NCBI GenBank assembly: GCA_000727475.1
Contig: KL647292.1
Location: forward strand, 5,065,162-5,129,161
DNA from: Sarcocystis neurona
Taxonomy: Eukaryota > Apicomplexa > Conoidasida > Eucoccidiorida > Sarcocystidae
Length of the DNA stretch: 64,000 bases
Direction of reading: 5' to 3'
Of the stretch, positions 18,923 to 31,900 are shown one piece after another. Below the pieces are notes generated by a model, which saw only the letters and a program-made list of their open reading frames with translations, was not told the DNA's origin and did no database searches. A program made the translations under genes and the position numbers. How positions within the stretch are numbered: position 1 is the stretch's first letter; the number at the start of each line of letters is the position of its first letter.

Positions 18923-20348
18923 CTAGTGTAAGGAGAGGCACCGAGGAGTGCAAAGAGAAAAACAAACACCGAGAACAAAGGCACGAAGGACGTCAGCACC
19001 ACAGCCGCAGAGAGACGACAAAGCGGACAGAAAGAGGGGAGGGCAGTACGGTGTCAGAGTGAGGCGTGACCCGCAAGAACAGATAATAAGGCGAGCTCCT
19101 GTAGTAAAGAGGACAATAGTACGTTATCCGGGGCTTGTTCTTCGTGCTCCGTTGTTTACGGAGAGACGCGCGGTTGCACCCACAGAAACACACGTGTATT
19201 GAGAGACGGACGTATACAAATATTGGTAGGTGACGTGTGTGTACGTAAGGGAGGAATGAAGATGTGTGAAGGAAGGACTCTTATAGAGAGGAAAGGTACG
19301 AAGATGTTCAGTGTAGAAAGAATGGCGTAGAGGTGGGAGAGGTAGAGATAGTATCCCTGTCGCTGCGAAGGGGCACGGCAGCGAGTTGGTAAAGCCCACT
19401 GCAAATTATACATACATCTATGTCTACGAAGTATTCAGTCAGAAGAACAAGCAGATCATCTGTTGGTGAAGAGAGGAAGTGACATGGAGAAGGTGAGCTG
19501 AAGACACTGATGAACTGGACCCAACACCGCACGCTTGACCTGCGGGGAGAGGTCTGCCCAGCTGCACCAGGGAGCAGCAAGACCAAGAAGGAAACAGATT
19601 TGATACAGGGTGCTGAGTATGCAAACTCGAAACAAAGTAGAGGATGGAAAAGAATATGGAGTACGCAGACGGTTGTATCTGTTCAGGGCGGTTGAGTGTG
19701 TTCGTCGCTTTACCCGGGGCACGCAGGGACAGCAGCAGTAGCTGCGCATGTGCTGCAACCGTGTATTGCAGCCGCGTATCGCTGCAGCGAGATCCCGGGA
19801 GCAGAGAGGCAAAGCACGAAGTAGATATCTAGCAATCACTGAAAGTCGGAAGAAGAAGTTGGAGGCGAAGGACGCAAATCATTATGTGGCCCCCCACCAC
19901 ACAAACATTTATACGTGTCTTCCGTGGTATGTACGGTTCGATCAGGAATACGGAGAAGCACAAAAGCTGGCCGCAAAGTGAGAGACAAAAATGCCGAGAT
20001 TGTAAAAGTAGGTTCGTCAGTGAAAGTCAAAAGCAAAGCAGCGATCTCCTCCTCCATGTGCACTGCATGCCATGGACAGGGACAACCAGAGATCCCACTG
20101 CAAAAGCGGCCGACGTACAGCACGCCGATCTGCATGTGCGACATCGATACGAGTTTCGAGATAGAAGTTACGTGCACCCACCAATAAAAACACCTTGGCG
20201 CACATACCCTGAACTACGCACACATGCAGGTATAAATGTAAATACACTTAAGCAGGCGTGCGTGATGAAGGCTTTCCCTGTACGTATTAGTACGGTTCTA
20301 CGGCTAGATAGTTTCTCCCTACATATGGATACACTTAGCAGCGCATGT

Positions 20349-20370
20349 TGCCTTAACGTACGTTAAGGCA
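20349..20370. repeat. 22-bp perfect palindrome
   Basis: The sequence reads identically on both strands, with core ccttaacgtacgttaagg. It lies in spacer DNA and has no assigned role. Confidence 0.9.
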
Positions 20371-23300
20371 TGCTTAGAGCAGGGTGGATTCCTTCGGTGA
20401 CATGTGCACATGTGCTTGTGCCTATTTTGTGTACACAAATATGCGTGCGTGCAACTGAACACTGCACAGTATGGCAAAGCGTGGAAAAAAGAATGTCAGA
20501 GAAGGGAAGACTGATCTCTTGCCTTCCAAGTACGCTACAATTTACGAGACATGAAAGAGTATTCCGCGCGTTTGTGCGTGCGAACATGTACGCGTGTCGC
20601 TGTAAAAGCTACATTGTGGTCCAAGGTGCTCGTATGTTGATGACCCGTATACTCAAATCAACCGTGAAGATGGCACGGTCAAGAGTATAACTAACCAACC
20701 ATCAAATACTACATATAGGATCTGTGCAGCTGTGTATACGGCAGGTACGCGCAAATGAGACCATACAGCGGAGACATCCACCGGTCGTACTGCTCCTCCA
20801 GGAAAATATCCTCCAGATACGCTCCCCTTCACAGTCACACTTGGGGTGCGAAAACACCTCTACACGAAACAGCACGCTGAATCAGTTTATTCAAACCTTC
20901 TCGACAATTGTGTACATGTACGTACGGATACTTATATCCACCTACGTACACGTTTATATTTGCAGTTGTCTACTCAGGGAAATTCGAAGGAGAAAACCAC
21001 ACACACACACATATTCCTTACTGGTGTAGACGGTAACGCACATAACATCAACTGTGGAGCTGTACACGATTGAAGACGCACAGATCAGTGTACACACTGC
21101 GGAAGAAGGACGGTTGCAAATCTCGTTCCGGCGGACGGAGTTGTCACGTGTGCCTCCAGATGGAGTGGTCCAGTTGTGTTGTGTCTTCAAGTCATGAACG
21201 AAGTAAAAGTAGCAACTTTTCCGTAATAGCACCCACGAACACTTTGATACAGCTTCGTGTACGGCTGCATCCGGAGATTTTCGACAAGCTCGGCATATAT
21301 ATATATATACACCTGGTAGAGCTGTGCACCTTGAGCACGAGCAGTTCTTTATCAGTGCCGGCCTACCTGGCCGGATTCTTCTTCGCCACGCACACACAGG
21401 AAAAACAGTCTCAATGTGGTTGCGACAAACAGGTGTGAGTCGCTGATATCCCAAGCGCGATAGGGGCGTCCCGAGTGAGTCTTCAAGATGGGGACGCAGT
21501 TCTTCCCCTTCAATACTTCCATTTGCTCGTCTCGTTGTGTGACACAATTTCAGACCAACTCAAATGGCGGTGTGTTCTTGTGCGCGTCTTCCACATAAAC
21601 GGCTTAGAGAGCAGATCATGCATTTTTTTATATGTAATTATATGCTACGTATACTCCACAACACAGGCAGTACAGACTTCAGCTCTTAATCTGCTGCTTG
21701 AGTGTTGAAACGCGGAAACGGATCCCTACAGCGGGGCAAGAGCGAACGAGTGCTACGGGCTTCCGCTACGTGGTTTTCGATCACACTCGGAGAAGCGAGC
21801 CACTCTCGAGCGTATCGTTAAATATACTACGAGTAGTAAGTTTTGAAGAAAAAATCAAATAACCTGTCCACGCCGAGAACCTTTCACAGCGTGTGTGTCA
21901 ATATTTTGCGAATTAGAGCTTCCCATGATCTGTGTAGAAATATATGCCCTTGGAGATGCCTGACACGGACGTGTGTTTAAAATTCAACTGTGTAATCCTG
22001 TATTTTTGACTCGAGCGTGTAACTCAGGAGTGCGTCAATAATTCTGAGTTTCTTCGAGGACCTTTACACGTGTTGTTTTAATGTTTCGCATTGGAACTTT
22101 GCTTCACCTGGCCACGTAGTCGACGAGGAAAACTTCGTTCCTTCGGAAATCAGTGAAACTCGCATCGCCATCAGTACCGAACGCACAAAATATACATGCC
22201 CTGACGTCTTTGGTCCCAAAGAGGTTCTGCGTCCTTGAAATACAAAAAATGGACTGGCTGCCTAGGGCCCACAATTTGCTTTGATTTCAACTTCCTTTGT
22301 GTAACACCTGCCTCCGACTAACCTCTCCGAGACGCCACACGAGGTTGGACGAATTTGCAGGCGGATGCAGGCGTATACACACACGTATTGAGCACGCCTA
22401 CATAAATTTATACATTTATTTATTTATATGCTGCATATATGTAGGCGTGTTCGCATATATATATATATATACATACATATGTATATACAGTTTTTTATTC
22501 ATTTATACACCTGGGTCGCTGCAGAAGTTGGGGCGTCGCATCTGTGGGAATATGTCGCTTCCCAAGATGGCGCATATGACTGCTAATTTCTGCGGTTTTG
22601 GGCAAGAACAAGTATTAAAACGGCCCCTCGTATCGGATCATGTATTATTGCATGCACGTTGAGGCTGAATTTCCACTCAGCACCTAGGCAGCGACATCCT
22701 TGTACACAAAGGATCGATATACACATATTTTGTGCCAGTGAAGATAGGCACAAGAGTACCAGAGAATGGTTTTACCTTGTTCTTGCCCACATCAGCCAAA
22801 AAGAAAATCGCATGTCCACGAACATCTGTGAGGAACAACATCAAGGCTGTCGTCACGCAACTAGCCTTTATGCACTAGCGTCTAAAAGAGAGTGACCTCT
22901 TCACGCAGAGTCAACTGCACAGGAGTACGTATATTTACATGTATACACATGTGGTATTCACCATCGTGCACGCAACTATGTGCGCAGCGGCAGAGATTCG
23001 CGTGGTGGTATGCACTCTTATCAAAGTTGGAGTTTCGGGACTGAGCACGTTTGTGCTTTTCTTGACGCTTTGCACAGCACCATTACGTCAAACAATCTAG
23101 CACAAATTATTTGCATGTGCGAATACAAGTGTACACGCATATATATATATATACATATATATAGATACGTTTTCAGTCCCGCTTCTCAATAGTGGTGTCC
23201 ACTATGCGAGAGCACCTTCTTTTGGCCACGTTTTCATTCCAGCTGTGCTCGAATAATTGCAAATTTCGGTTTATCATAAATGTTGAAGGGACGCACGAGA

Positions 23301-23991
23301 GCAAAGACAATCGTGTAGTATCCTGGGTATTCCGCTGTCACGTGGCTGCTATAGACCGCGGCGCCACCGTATTTCCTTCGGTTCTCTGCATGTGAGGACG
23401 TCAGCGTGCACACAAACATACCAGTTATAAGGTGGCATGGCGTCCCTTTCTATGAGCTGCCTGATAATTGTAAGTCTTTCAAGCGCACAAAGTGTTTTCC
23501 AGTCTGTTGTTATTTTGATACTAATGTGAGACCATCTACACTGCAGACACACGGTAGGTACAAGTAACCGTGTGACTTCACAACGGAGACAGTATGAAGC
23601 GACTGCAATACCTTTCTAGTGCACACAAAAATTTCACACTGACCTAGGGGCTTTACCAAAAGGTGAAACATTAGTAGACGTCTGATCCTGTAGTGGAGAT
23701 CTGTTGTGTGTCTCACGTGCTTGAAGAAGCCAAATGTAAGCATGCAGAAGAGTACCAGGAAGCGAAACCTCAGTGAGAATGCTCACTGTCTCTGCTTTCC
23801 ATTCACCCACGAAAAGACCCTCACGACAAGTATGCATTCCGTGTCTGGTAGTTGTAATCAAATGACTGCGAAGTCCCACCCACAGTTCCGCAGAAAAAAG
23901 TGACCACATGACTTCGGGTTTCTTATCTAGGCAAGAATCACAGTAGAGACGACGTGGATACAATTGCAAATAAGTCGGCAGAGGCAACCTT

Positions 23992-24021
23992 CAGAGCAGT
24001 ACACCTCCGTGTACTGCTCTG
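23992..24021. repeat. 13-bp stem, 4-nt loop hairpin
   Basis: The arms cagagcagtacac and gtgtactgctctg are perfectly complementary around the loop ctcc. Local pairing would be very stable. No T-run follows and no RNA gene is evident. Confidence 0.9.
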
Positions 24022-24675
24022 GGCACCTCTGGGGAACGTCCAGAGGGTCGCTGGAAAGATAGGGACTCCAGATTGTTCGAGAGAAAGGAGGAAACATGCT
24101 AGACGGGCAGGCAAACGAGCAAGACAATGCAGCTGGTAGGGAGGGAACGTGGCATAGAAGAAGAAGTTGGGACGAGGAGCAGGGACAGAAGGAAGAACTT
24201 CGTGAGATCTAGAGAAGCGGAAGAATAGTGAGATATTAAGGTGTGGAACTAGTCTGCTACACACACCACGAAGAGTGAAAATCTCCATACGCGTCAACTA
24301 CGACGCCCCACTTGCCGCATCTTTGAAGTTTGCTCTTGTTCATTCAATTTACACTCAGCTAAACTAAAAACTCCTCGATGTCAGCATCAGGTCCACGTGC
24401 AGGAATGTGTCCGTTTGTATGTAGAGGAGATTTCCTGCTGTCCGATTCCCGGAAGGTGTCGTCATAAATTCAGATGTGCAAAACTGACGTAAAAAGGCGC
24501 TCTTGTGTAGACGTGACGAGCACAGGCATGCATATATAACCTGTGCATTCTCTCGCACTTGTCTTTCTGCATGTACCATACGCCTGTATGCATTTGTAGA
24601 TCCAACTGGTTGTGCGCGTCTACAAATACTCAAACTGGTGGATAAGCAGGTGTGGCAGAGAACCTTCGTTTTTAC

Positions 24676-25581
24676 CTTCAGGAATTCTTTCAGGAGCGCT
24701 GACAAGGACTCCGTGGGCGCTGTAGGGTTCATCCGCACGATCAAGAATTTCTTGATTAGTGAGCGAATACAAATCCCAGGGGGAGAATCCGGGAAATCCA
24801 AGCTTTACGTCGGCAATTACAATCCGATAACCTCTGCCCTCTCGCATTCGCGCGTGCGCGGTGAAACCCGTTCTTCGAGAACTGCGCACGGCTACAGAGA
24901 GAGGATGTGTAGAGAAGGTCACATCAACAAGCTGGACACAATCAACAAAAAAGACAAAATCAGGCGCAGTGAAATGTATATATCTTGTGGCCCAAAAGTA
25001 CTTGTGTGGCTTGCGCTAGTTCATCCGGCTCAACTAAAGGAATCTACGAAGAAATACGCCCGCGCTAGTAAAGACCCTGAAGCCTCGTCTCTCCTATCGC
25101 ATCAAGTGAGCAGCCTTCTCCTCAGAGACAAACTTCCAGTGAGCCTTTCAAACCTCAGTCAGACTCCTGTTTCAAACTCAGCGTGCATATCCCTAGTCAG
25201 CGCACAGCTTTCCTCGCCTCTTCGCGCCAGTGTGTGGCTTGAGGAACAGACGCTTAACATCGACACGAGTATTTTCCGGTGAAAGAGTGCAGACGGAACA
25301 GTAGTGTTTGAATAAAGATAATGTCTTCATAGGAATCTGCCGTAGACACACGTGCGTCTCAACCCTTTGGACCATGTATTTTGGAAATTAGGACATACCG
25401 GTATGTGGTCCTCGTTTGCTTGATCCACACGGGAAGAGGTGCTAGTACTAGTTTCCTCTCCAGCGTGTGTTTCTGCGGCTGCTGCAATCGTTGTTCTCCA
25501 AGAGGCGTCACTAAGAAGGCGAGCCCAACACCCAACCACCCCGCACACACAACACAGTGGAATCACATGCGCAGCTCTCAT
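24676..25581 (-). CDS. Candidate secreted protein, exons 1-2 (partial)
   Basis: Exon 1 (25581-25399, 61 codons) starts at an ATG with A at -3. It encodes a probable signal peptide (MRAAHVIPLCCVCGVVGCWA) followed by a Ser/Thr/Glu-rich stretch ending EDHIP, then the donor GTATGT in phase 0. Exon 2 (24931-24676) follows a strong pyrimidine tract and TGTCCAG acceptor, also in phase 0. It encodes 85 residues from LVDVTFSTHP through YRIVIADVKLGFPGFSPWDL to SAPERIPE, with the donor GTAAAA in phase 1. The joined frame is open and reads like a real globular domain, but I do not recognise the family. Two phase-compatible next exons exist. One is a terminal exon 24437-24364 (ends LMLTSRSF, stop). The other is a 59-nt exon near 23841-23783 (TECILVVRVFSWVNGK) with donor GTGAGC. 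The gene is therefore incomplete as called. Confidence 0.4.
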
Positions 25582-26402
25582 TTTCGTGAGCTTCTGAAGA
25601 CGCAGCAGGACTTTTACGTCGTGGTCTTCCTTCTGAGAGACGCCCAATGAGCACCGACAAACAACAGTGTCCACACGCCGCTCACTCGTCGAGGACGTGA
25701 CTGTCTGCACTGAGAAGCACTACAAAGCACAACAAAGCACGATGTAGATAGACGGGGAGGCGGGTGTAGCGACCGACGCCTTGCATGAAACCCAAATATG
25801 GAGCCTGAAGGAAACAAGAAAAGGTGTGGAAAGAAGTCGTTGGCAGGAACTCCGGTAATAACTGCACATCAGGGAAGGTTCGAGTCAAAAGAGGATTGAT
25901 CGTGTTGTCTACGAATGCTCGTGCTGCTGCAGAGCCCCGCTGGCTGCCAAGGACGCAGAGGTAATTTAGTTTTTGGTAAGGCTCTCTGCATGTGCACAAA
26001 GACCGGAGCAGTTGCACAGAGGCCAGAAGAATAAGAATTACTGTATGTTCCGCCGTTCAAAAGTTTCAGTGTAGTGTCACGTATGATCTCTCCTGCACTT
26101 TTTTGCTTACGCACATGCTCCGTGATGGACGCTGTAAGAAGACGGGATCAAACGTGCAAAGGTATCAGGGGAAAACCGTGCTCTTAACAACCACTTTATG
26201 CAGGGGTTGAAAAACAGCGGCTTCAACCAGCACTCGTAACAGCTACAACAGAAATGACTGAATTGGGCGGGTAAAAGGATCGAGTTGTGCGCCTGTGTAA
26301 TTCGTTGACTGCTTTCAACGCTTAGGAAACTGCATACGTTTGTTTGGTGATGGCACTTCTGTTTCGAAGGTCTGTTTACGCGGACTTCGTGAGGTATCAC
26401 AT

Positions 26403-28045
26403 CTAAGCGCAATCATAAAGATCAAGCCTGGCCGTGAAGACGCTCGTTTTTCTTAGTCCAGTAAAAACACACAGACGCCGCATATGTGGAGGCGCCAGCT
26501 CACTAGAATCTACTGGGTGATCAACGGCAGTGCCGGCTACGTCACCATGATTTTCTTTCACAAGAAACCTCTTATCCTCTACAGTATCGGCATGTACGCT
26601 TGACGGCGCGAGTTCACACAGGGATAGCGGGTAGACAAAAGCGTATGTCTTGTCCAGCAGCATTACGCATAGGCATCAACGTCTACGTGCGCCGCAGTGC
26701 CCGGGTTTGCTGCACTCTTCACCCCAGTCCGCAGACAGAAAGACTGTTGTGTCGGGAACTGGAGTGTGCGAACTCGATATGGAACACGGGTGGAGGCTAA
26801 GAGGTCCAACTGTCCCGTAGAAGTTGTCCCAGATTTATCTTACGCGAGCGGTCGACTACTCTGCCGGTACACGTGTCATTTGTTCGTGCATTCAACGTGC
26901 TCTTTCTGCGCCTCTTGCACAGTTGTCTGCTTGCGGTTATATACATCAAAATACATCCGTATTTGAAATCTTAGGAAACATATGCGAAGACGTAGTCGTT
27001 CTGTGATTTTATCCTTGATAACCCTTTGACCACCTTGTCTCTGGCCAAGGAAATGGTGTTCTCTCCCCTCTTTCACGTTCAGTTTCCTCTCAAAAACGTG
27101 ATACGATTAGAGTCTGCAGAAGGATATACTGGCCCCTCACTCATTAGGGTGGTCTGCCTCGTGCGAAACTGATCATACGCGCCTTTCACTCCCCACTTCA
27201 GCACTCTACAAAGATTGCCCGACGCATAAGGAACGCGCAGAGTTTTTTTACCGTGTTCCTGATAATCATATACGGCGAGGCGAAAGTCACAGTGCTATCT
27301 TGTGCCGCACCATTGACACACGAAGTCGTGTGCATAAGCACACTTGCAGCAGCTACCCACTACAGTTCCCTTTTACTTAGGACTCCGGCGGTGTCAGGTG
27401 TCTTCCCGACGACGTCGGCAGCGCCTGTGACAAGTAGGTATATATTTTGGCGGAGAGATACGGATGATGTGGTGGCCTAACGGGTTGGACGTACAAGGGA
27501 ACAATGAAGAGGAGGTCTTCCACTCGTGTGCCGTGCGGTGCTGCGTCTCGAGACCTCCGTGCGGGTAACGATACTCGCTTCACTTTCCCACCAGAAGGCT
27601 ACGGCTGGTCGCGACGACAACGTTGCGTACAGTCTCTTGGCGTTAACTGCGTCCGTCCCTTACGGGTACACCTGAAGAGTGCCCTTACAGATGGTTCAAT
27701 ATTGCGTGCGAACAGTTTACGTCTCCACTGTCCCATTCTACAAGTACCTCCAGTTCTGACATCCAGCACATCGTAGGTTTTTCTACTTTCAAGGACTGCT
27801 TTTCCCCTGGATAGTAGCAGTGCTGCACATGCATATTTACGCGTGCTCAGATGCAAGCCACAGCAAATCTACGGATAGGAGGAGTGTGACTATCCAGCTC
27901 ACGAGGAGTCGGGACGTTGGCCAAGCGAGGAGCGAAGGCAGTAATCCTCATAATACCTCTGCAGTACAGGAGTTGAAAGAGAGGTTTTGTTCACTGCACT
28001 GCGCTGTTGTGTGCGAGATGCACAGCAGCAAGGCGACCACTTTGT
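26403..28045 (-). CDS. Candidate secreted, SAG-like gene fragments
   Basis: Several exon-like pieces occur in one direction. A segment ending at 27957 encodes a signal-like KVVALLLCISHTTAQC and then SEQNLSFNSCTAE before donor GTATTA, with no in-frame Met nearby. The piece 27822-27689 (acceptor TGTGCAG, donor GTAAGG) encodes 44 residues, HCYYPGEK through WDSGDVNCSHAILNH, and is phase-compatible with the previous piece. The piece 27294-27130 encodes HCDFRLAVYDYQ, then CRVLKWGVKGAYDQF and EGP. The piece 26648-26403 encodes TYAFVYPLSLCEL, then RRLCVFTGL, to a stop. The pattern of Cys, spaced Trp-x-x-x-Gly, an aromatic hydrophobic strand and a late Leu-Cys strand faintly resembles Eimeria TA4/SAG surface antigens. 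The phase between 27689 and 27294 does not match, so an exon is missing or the grouping is wrong. It could also be a decayed copy. Confidence 0.28.
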
Positions 28046-28773
28046 GTACACGCACACGAAGGTACCTTCTCAACTGGCCCTCCTTTTGCTTTACCGAAAA
28101 AAGGACAATGGATGATATTGCCGCGGAGCGGCTCTGCCGCTGCTTGAAGATCGTACCAACGGGTTTGTGTGAGATGTTCACGGCATACTGCTGGCGTCAC
28201 GCACTCCGCGATTCCATTCAGTCTTTGCCTTTTGTATATTCGTGCACAGTCACGATTAAAAAAAACCAGCGTCACCTAATTTCTATACCTCCCAGGGTCC
28301 CTATGTGCTTCATTGACAGCGAAGTGTAGGCTTCTAGGAAGAAATTCCTTTCACGTACCTACACGATTATATATACGTCGGTCACTCACGCGTACACAAA
28401 TTACCGGTGAGCGTATGGTTCATATAGTTTAACATGCATAGGGATACTTGTTTTCTCACACATCCATGAAAACTGCATCATTGTTCCACATACACGCACA
28501 CAAGTGAGCCTTTTTCCGGCACACCTACGTCACTTTAGGCCGAGCATTTAGCCGTACACAAGGGCGTTGTCCTGGGGTTACTTGGCGCTTGTGCTAGGGT
28601 GCTGGGAACCTGTGGGCCACGGCACTGCGCGCTCATTTGGCATACGTACATCTGCACACGTATACACGTAACTAAAACATGATATAACTGTACGGATACG
28701 TATGACGAAAAACTCCTGCATCACTACAGGTCCGCTTCTCGAAAAAAGCCACTTATTTATTTGGCAGGTTCAC

Positions 28774-28934
28774 GTGCAAGTGCGAAACGTTGCGCTCCAT
28801 CTCCGCGGTGTGTCTTTGGTCGTTCCGCTCCTCCGCTTCTCCTCGCAGCGACCGGTACATGCATTGCTTGGCATCACAAAGACAGGAAATAGAACGTCGC
28901 AGAGTACCAGGAACGTCCAATGTCGTAGCTGCAT
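28774..28934 (-). CDS. Candidate first exon with signal peptide
   Basis: The ATG at 28934 (A at -3; another in-frame ATG lies at 28958) opens a textbook signal peptide: basic start MQLRHW, hydrophobic core TFLVLCDVLFPVFVM, and cleavage region PSNA before a Cys. About 30 polar residues with further Cys follow (CTGRCEEKRRSG onward) up to a GTGAAC donor in phase 2. A phase-compatible segment encoding QRLNGIAECVTPAVC begins near 28225, after a T8 tract and an AAAAG acceptor. No family is recognised. This may be the 5' end of the fragmentary gene at 26403-28045 or a separate secreted protein. Confidence 0.35.
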
Positions 28935-31900
28935 ATTAGGCACTTCCACCAGACGCATACACGCACAACTGGATGCCTCTGTACTGCGCGGACATGCGCC
29001 TATATGTTCGTCTTTCTAGCGACCTTCAAGTAACCTGCAATCGCGCGCACTGGGCCACACGTACACTTGCGGAACTTTCCCTTAGCACACCTAGATACTG
29101 TGTGGAAAAGTTTGTCGTAAGAAACTTCGACGCAGCCACGTCCATCCTGGCTCCCAGATACCCCCTCGTATAAATACGTGGTCACGGACAGAACAGGTAT
29201 GGCTCTATACACTCCCACTTATCAAAACCTGGACAAGGGAATCGCTCTGTTTTCCACCAGCTCCTGAAACTGGTTTGTACTCGCACAATTACTGAAATGC
29301 AGATGTCTGGTGTTCCTATTACTGGAAGTCAGTAGAGAGAGACCACACATATAAGCAGGAAAAATTCAACATTGCCTGTCTCGATTACGCAGCGGTAAGT
29401 CACCACTGAGGTGACAATCGCAGCACGAAAATTTTCAGTCGTGTCGCATCTCGAGTTCAGACGAACACCGCGGTTCCTATTCTCAGTTCGTCGACTCAAC
29501 TGGAAAAATATGCTGTCTGCCACTTTCTTAAGTGCAAAACACCTCACTTTCCAGCTGCTCACGCTAACGTCCTAGCTATATCACACTACAAATGCGTCAC
29601 AACCAAACCTTCCTCGCATCAGTGGGATTGTCGCTGCATATTGCAGGTACAAAACGCTGCTTTCGCCCGCGGACTTCCAAGCGCTCATACGCTCACTAGC
29701 GTGATTCTGCCAACACATTTCCGACAGAAACGTTAATAATGCGCGTTGACGCTTCTAGTCGAAGTAAACCAACATTTCCCCCTTTTGGTATTTTTGTAAT
29801 GTCCCACCTCTCAGTCGCTCCTTTGAATTGAGTAAACCCATTGTCGTCCTCTTTATTTACATACATTGCCACATGTAAGGGTGTAAGTTCTCCTTCCTGA
29901 CTTTTAGAAACTCCTGAGTGTAGGAATATTTTCCCCTCCCTCTTATCGACCTCTCTGTGTATACCTAGAATAAGTGACGACCACTCCTGTTCGCTCTAAG
30001 ACAAAATCACACGTCTCTCGTTTCTTGTCTCTCGCCATGACTTACACGAAGGTACGGAAAGCCTTTTTACCTTACCCGGGGCGAGGAAGAAAATCCGTAT
30101 ATTGCCCGCGCAGTGCTCTTGTCTCACGGAAGTGACAGAAGTAATGATCCTTCCCCAACAGTGAAGCGCAGGAGATGGTTGTCATCTGCCGCCTGCTCTT
30201 CTCACGTTGGAATACTATTTCGCGGAACACGTTAACTCAATATGTCCTATGTTTATCGCGGCAGCAGCGGCACACATGCAAGAAGTCACTGCCACTGCCT
30301 ATTTCCTCACTGCATTCACCGATAGAGAAGAAAGAACTGCACTGCGAACGACAACGAGGAAAGTAGTCTCACCTCATAATTTGCACGCGTCATCAAACAC
30401 CTATCTTCCCCACCCTGCGTCCAGTATTTCTCCCCCATGCGCTGTGTGCGCTCCAGCTGATTGGCCACACAATTTCCATGCATAGACAGTTCCATTTCGC
30501 ACAGCTTAGGTCCTCCCTGTCAGAAAGTTTAGGAAAAGCAAAGACACAACACTCAGCGCAGTGCTAACCTCTGCTGACGTCCAAAGCATATAGGGGTTCT
30601 CGAAATTCGCGGGGGTGGCTTCCGTGCACAGGTTTCAAACGCGACCCAGAAAGGCGAACGCAGAAAGGAGGACGACCAACCGTATGTGCAAACACTCCAG
30701 TAAATACCTACAGCCAGTTGTATATATATATATGTGTATATGTTTACACGTGTTTACCTGTGTGGGCGCGTATCGATTTGTCGACGTGCATTTGTTTCCT
30801 CTTTTGAATGCGCACGTATGCAGACACGAAATGCGTATTTGCGCCGTCGGGAGTCTGCAGAGCAAGCGCCACGAGAGGTTGCCCTGCTCTTACCTCCCGC
30901 AAGAGAGGTGGGGCACACACGACAGCTACCCGTTTACGATCCACGTCCCCAGCACAGCACACCACGTTTACCAACGTGTTGACGTAAACAAAAAAAACAG
31001 ACGACATTTTGCGCCGCTGCGCGAAATGCGGCTCTGCTTATACGCACGCTCGTCTGCTCTGCGTCCAAGGCTCTACTGTCTGCTCAGTTCTGGCAGCCAC
31101 AGGGAAAACCCACGCAGGAATCACGTCTGTACGTGTATCTGAACAGAAGTGTATATGCGCACATCTCTAAATGCGTGAGCGAAGGCACGAACTACATATA
31201 TGCGTGGTTGTATACGCGTGTGTCCTTTTTTCAGCCGGACTCTTCGTGCGGACATCTGGCACGTTGTCAGTTCGCCAGCATACAGGTAGCGACAGACGCG
31301 ATCTCCATTACGTATGCGGACCTTCCCAACACATTCTTGTGCATATACGTGTATATAGTTCTATCTGCATATGTGCTTGAATGTGACTGCGTTGAGGACT
31401 GCGGCTCTCCTCTCTGAGGTCGGTGATCTTTGCAGAGACATGTCAGCTAACACCTAGTGACAGGTGGGCAAGAGCCTCCCACTCTCCCTCCCAGCTGCTT
31501 CCTGCTTCCTCCCGCCGCTCTACCCTGATTTTCAACAGCCCCTCCTTCCTCTTCTGCTTGTTCGCCTCGCTGCAGCAGGAGCGTCCACCTAGAGCCCCCG
31601 CTCCCTCCTGCTCTACTCAGGCTGTCGCTGAACGGCTGCTCTTCTGTGCCCTAGATACGTGAAAGGAGTACACAGACAGGTACACATACGTAATGTACGT
31701 GTCAGTGGGTCAGTATCTGTGTGGCGACGAAGGCAGCAGGAGGCCCTGGGGGTCATAGCTGCGTCTGCGGGAACTGTTGGTCTCACAAACGCTCCAGTTG
31801 CGGATGCTGGACCTGTGGACGCAGGAGCCGCTGACGATACGGGTGCCGCAACAGTTGATTATCTATGCAGTCAACTAACACGAAAATACGTATCTGACAT

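Noticed and set aside
20954..21547. 197-codon minus-strand open frame
   Set aside because: It includes TA-microsatellite translation (YIYIC) and no recognisable domain, signal peptide or conserved motif. A chance opening is as likely.
24503..25282. 259-codon plus-strand open frame
   Set aside because: It covers the antisense of the candidate secreted-protein exon, lacks splice partners and domains, and shows random-looking composition.
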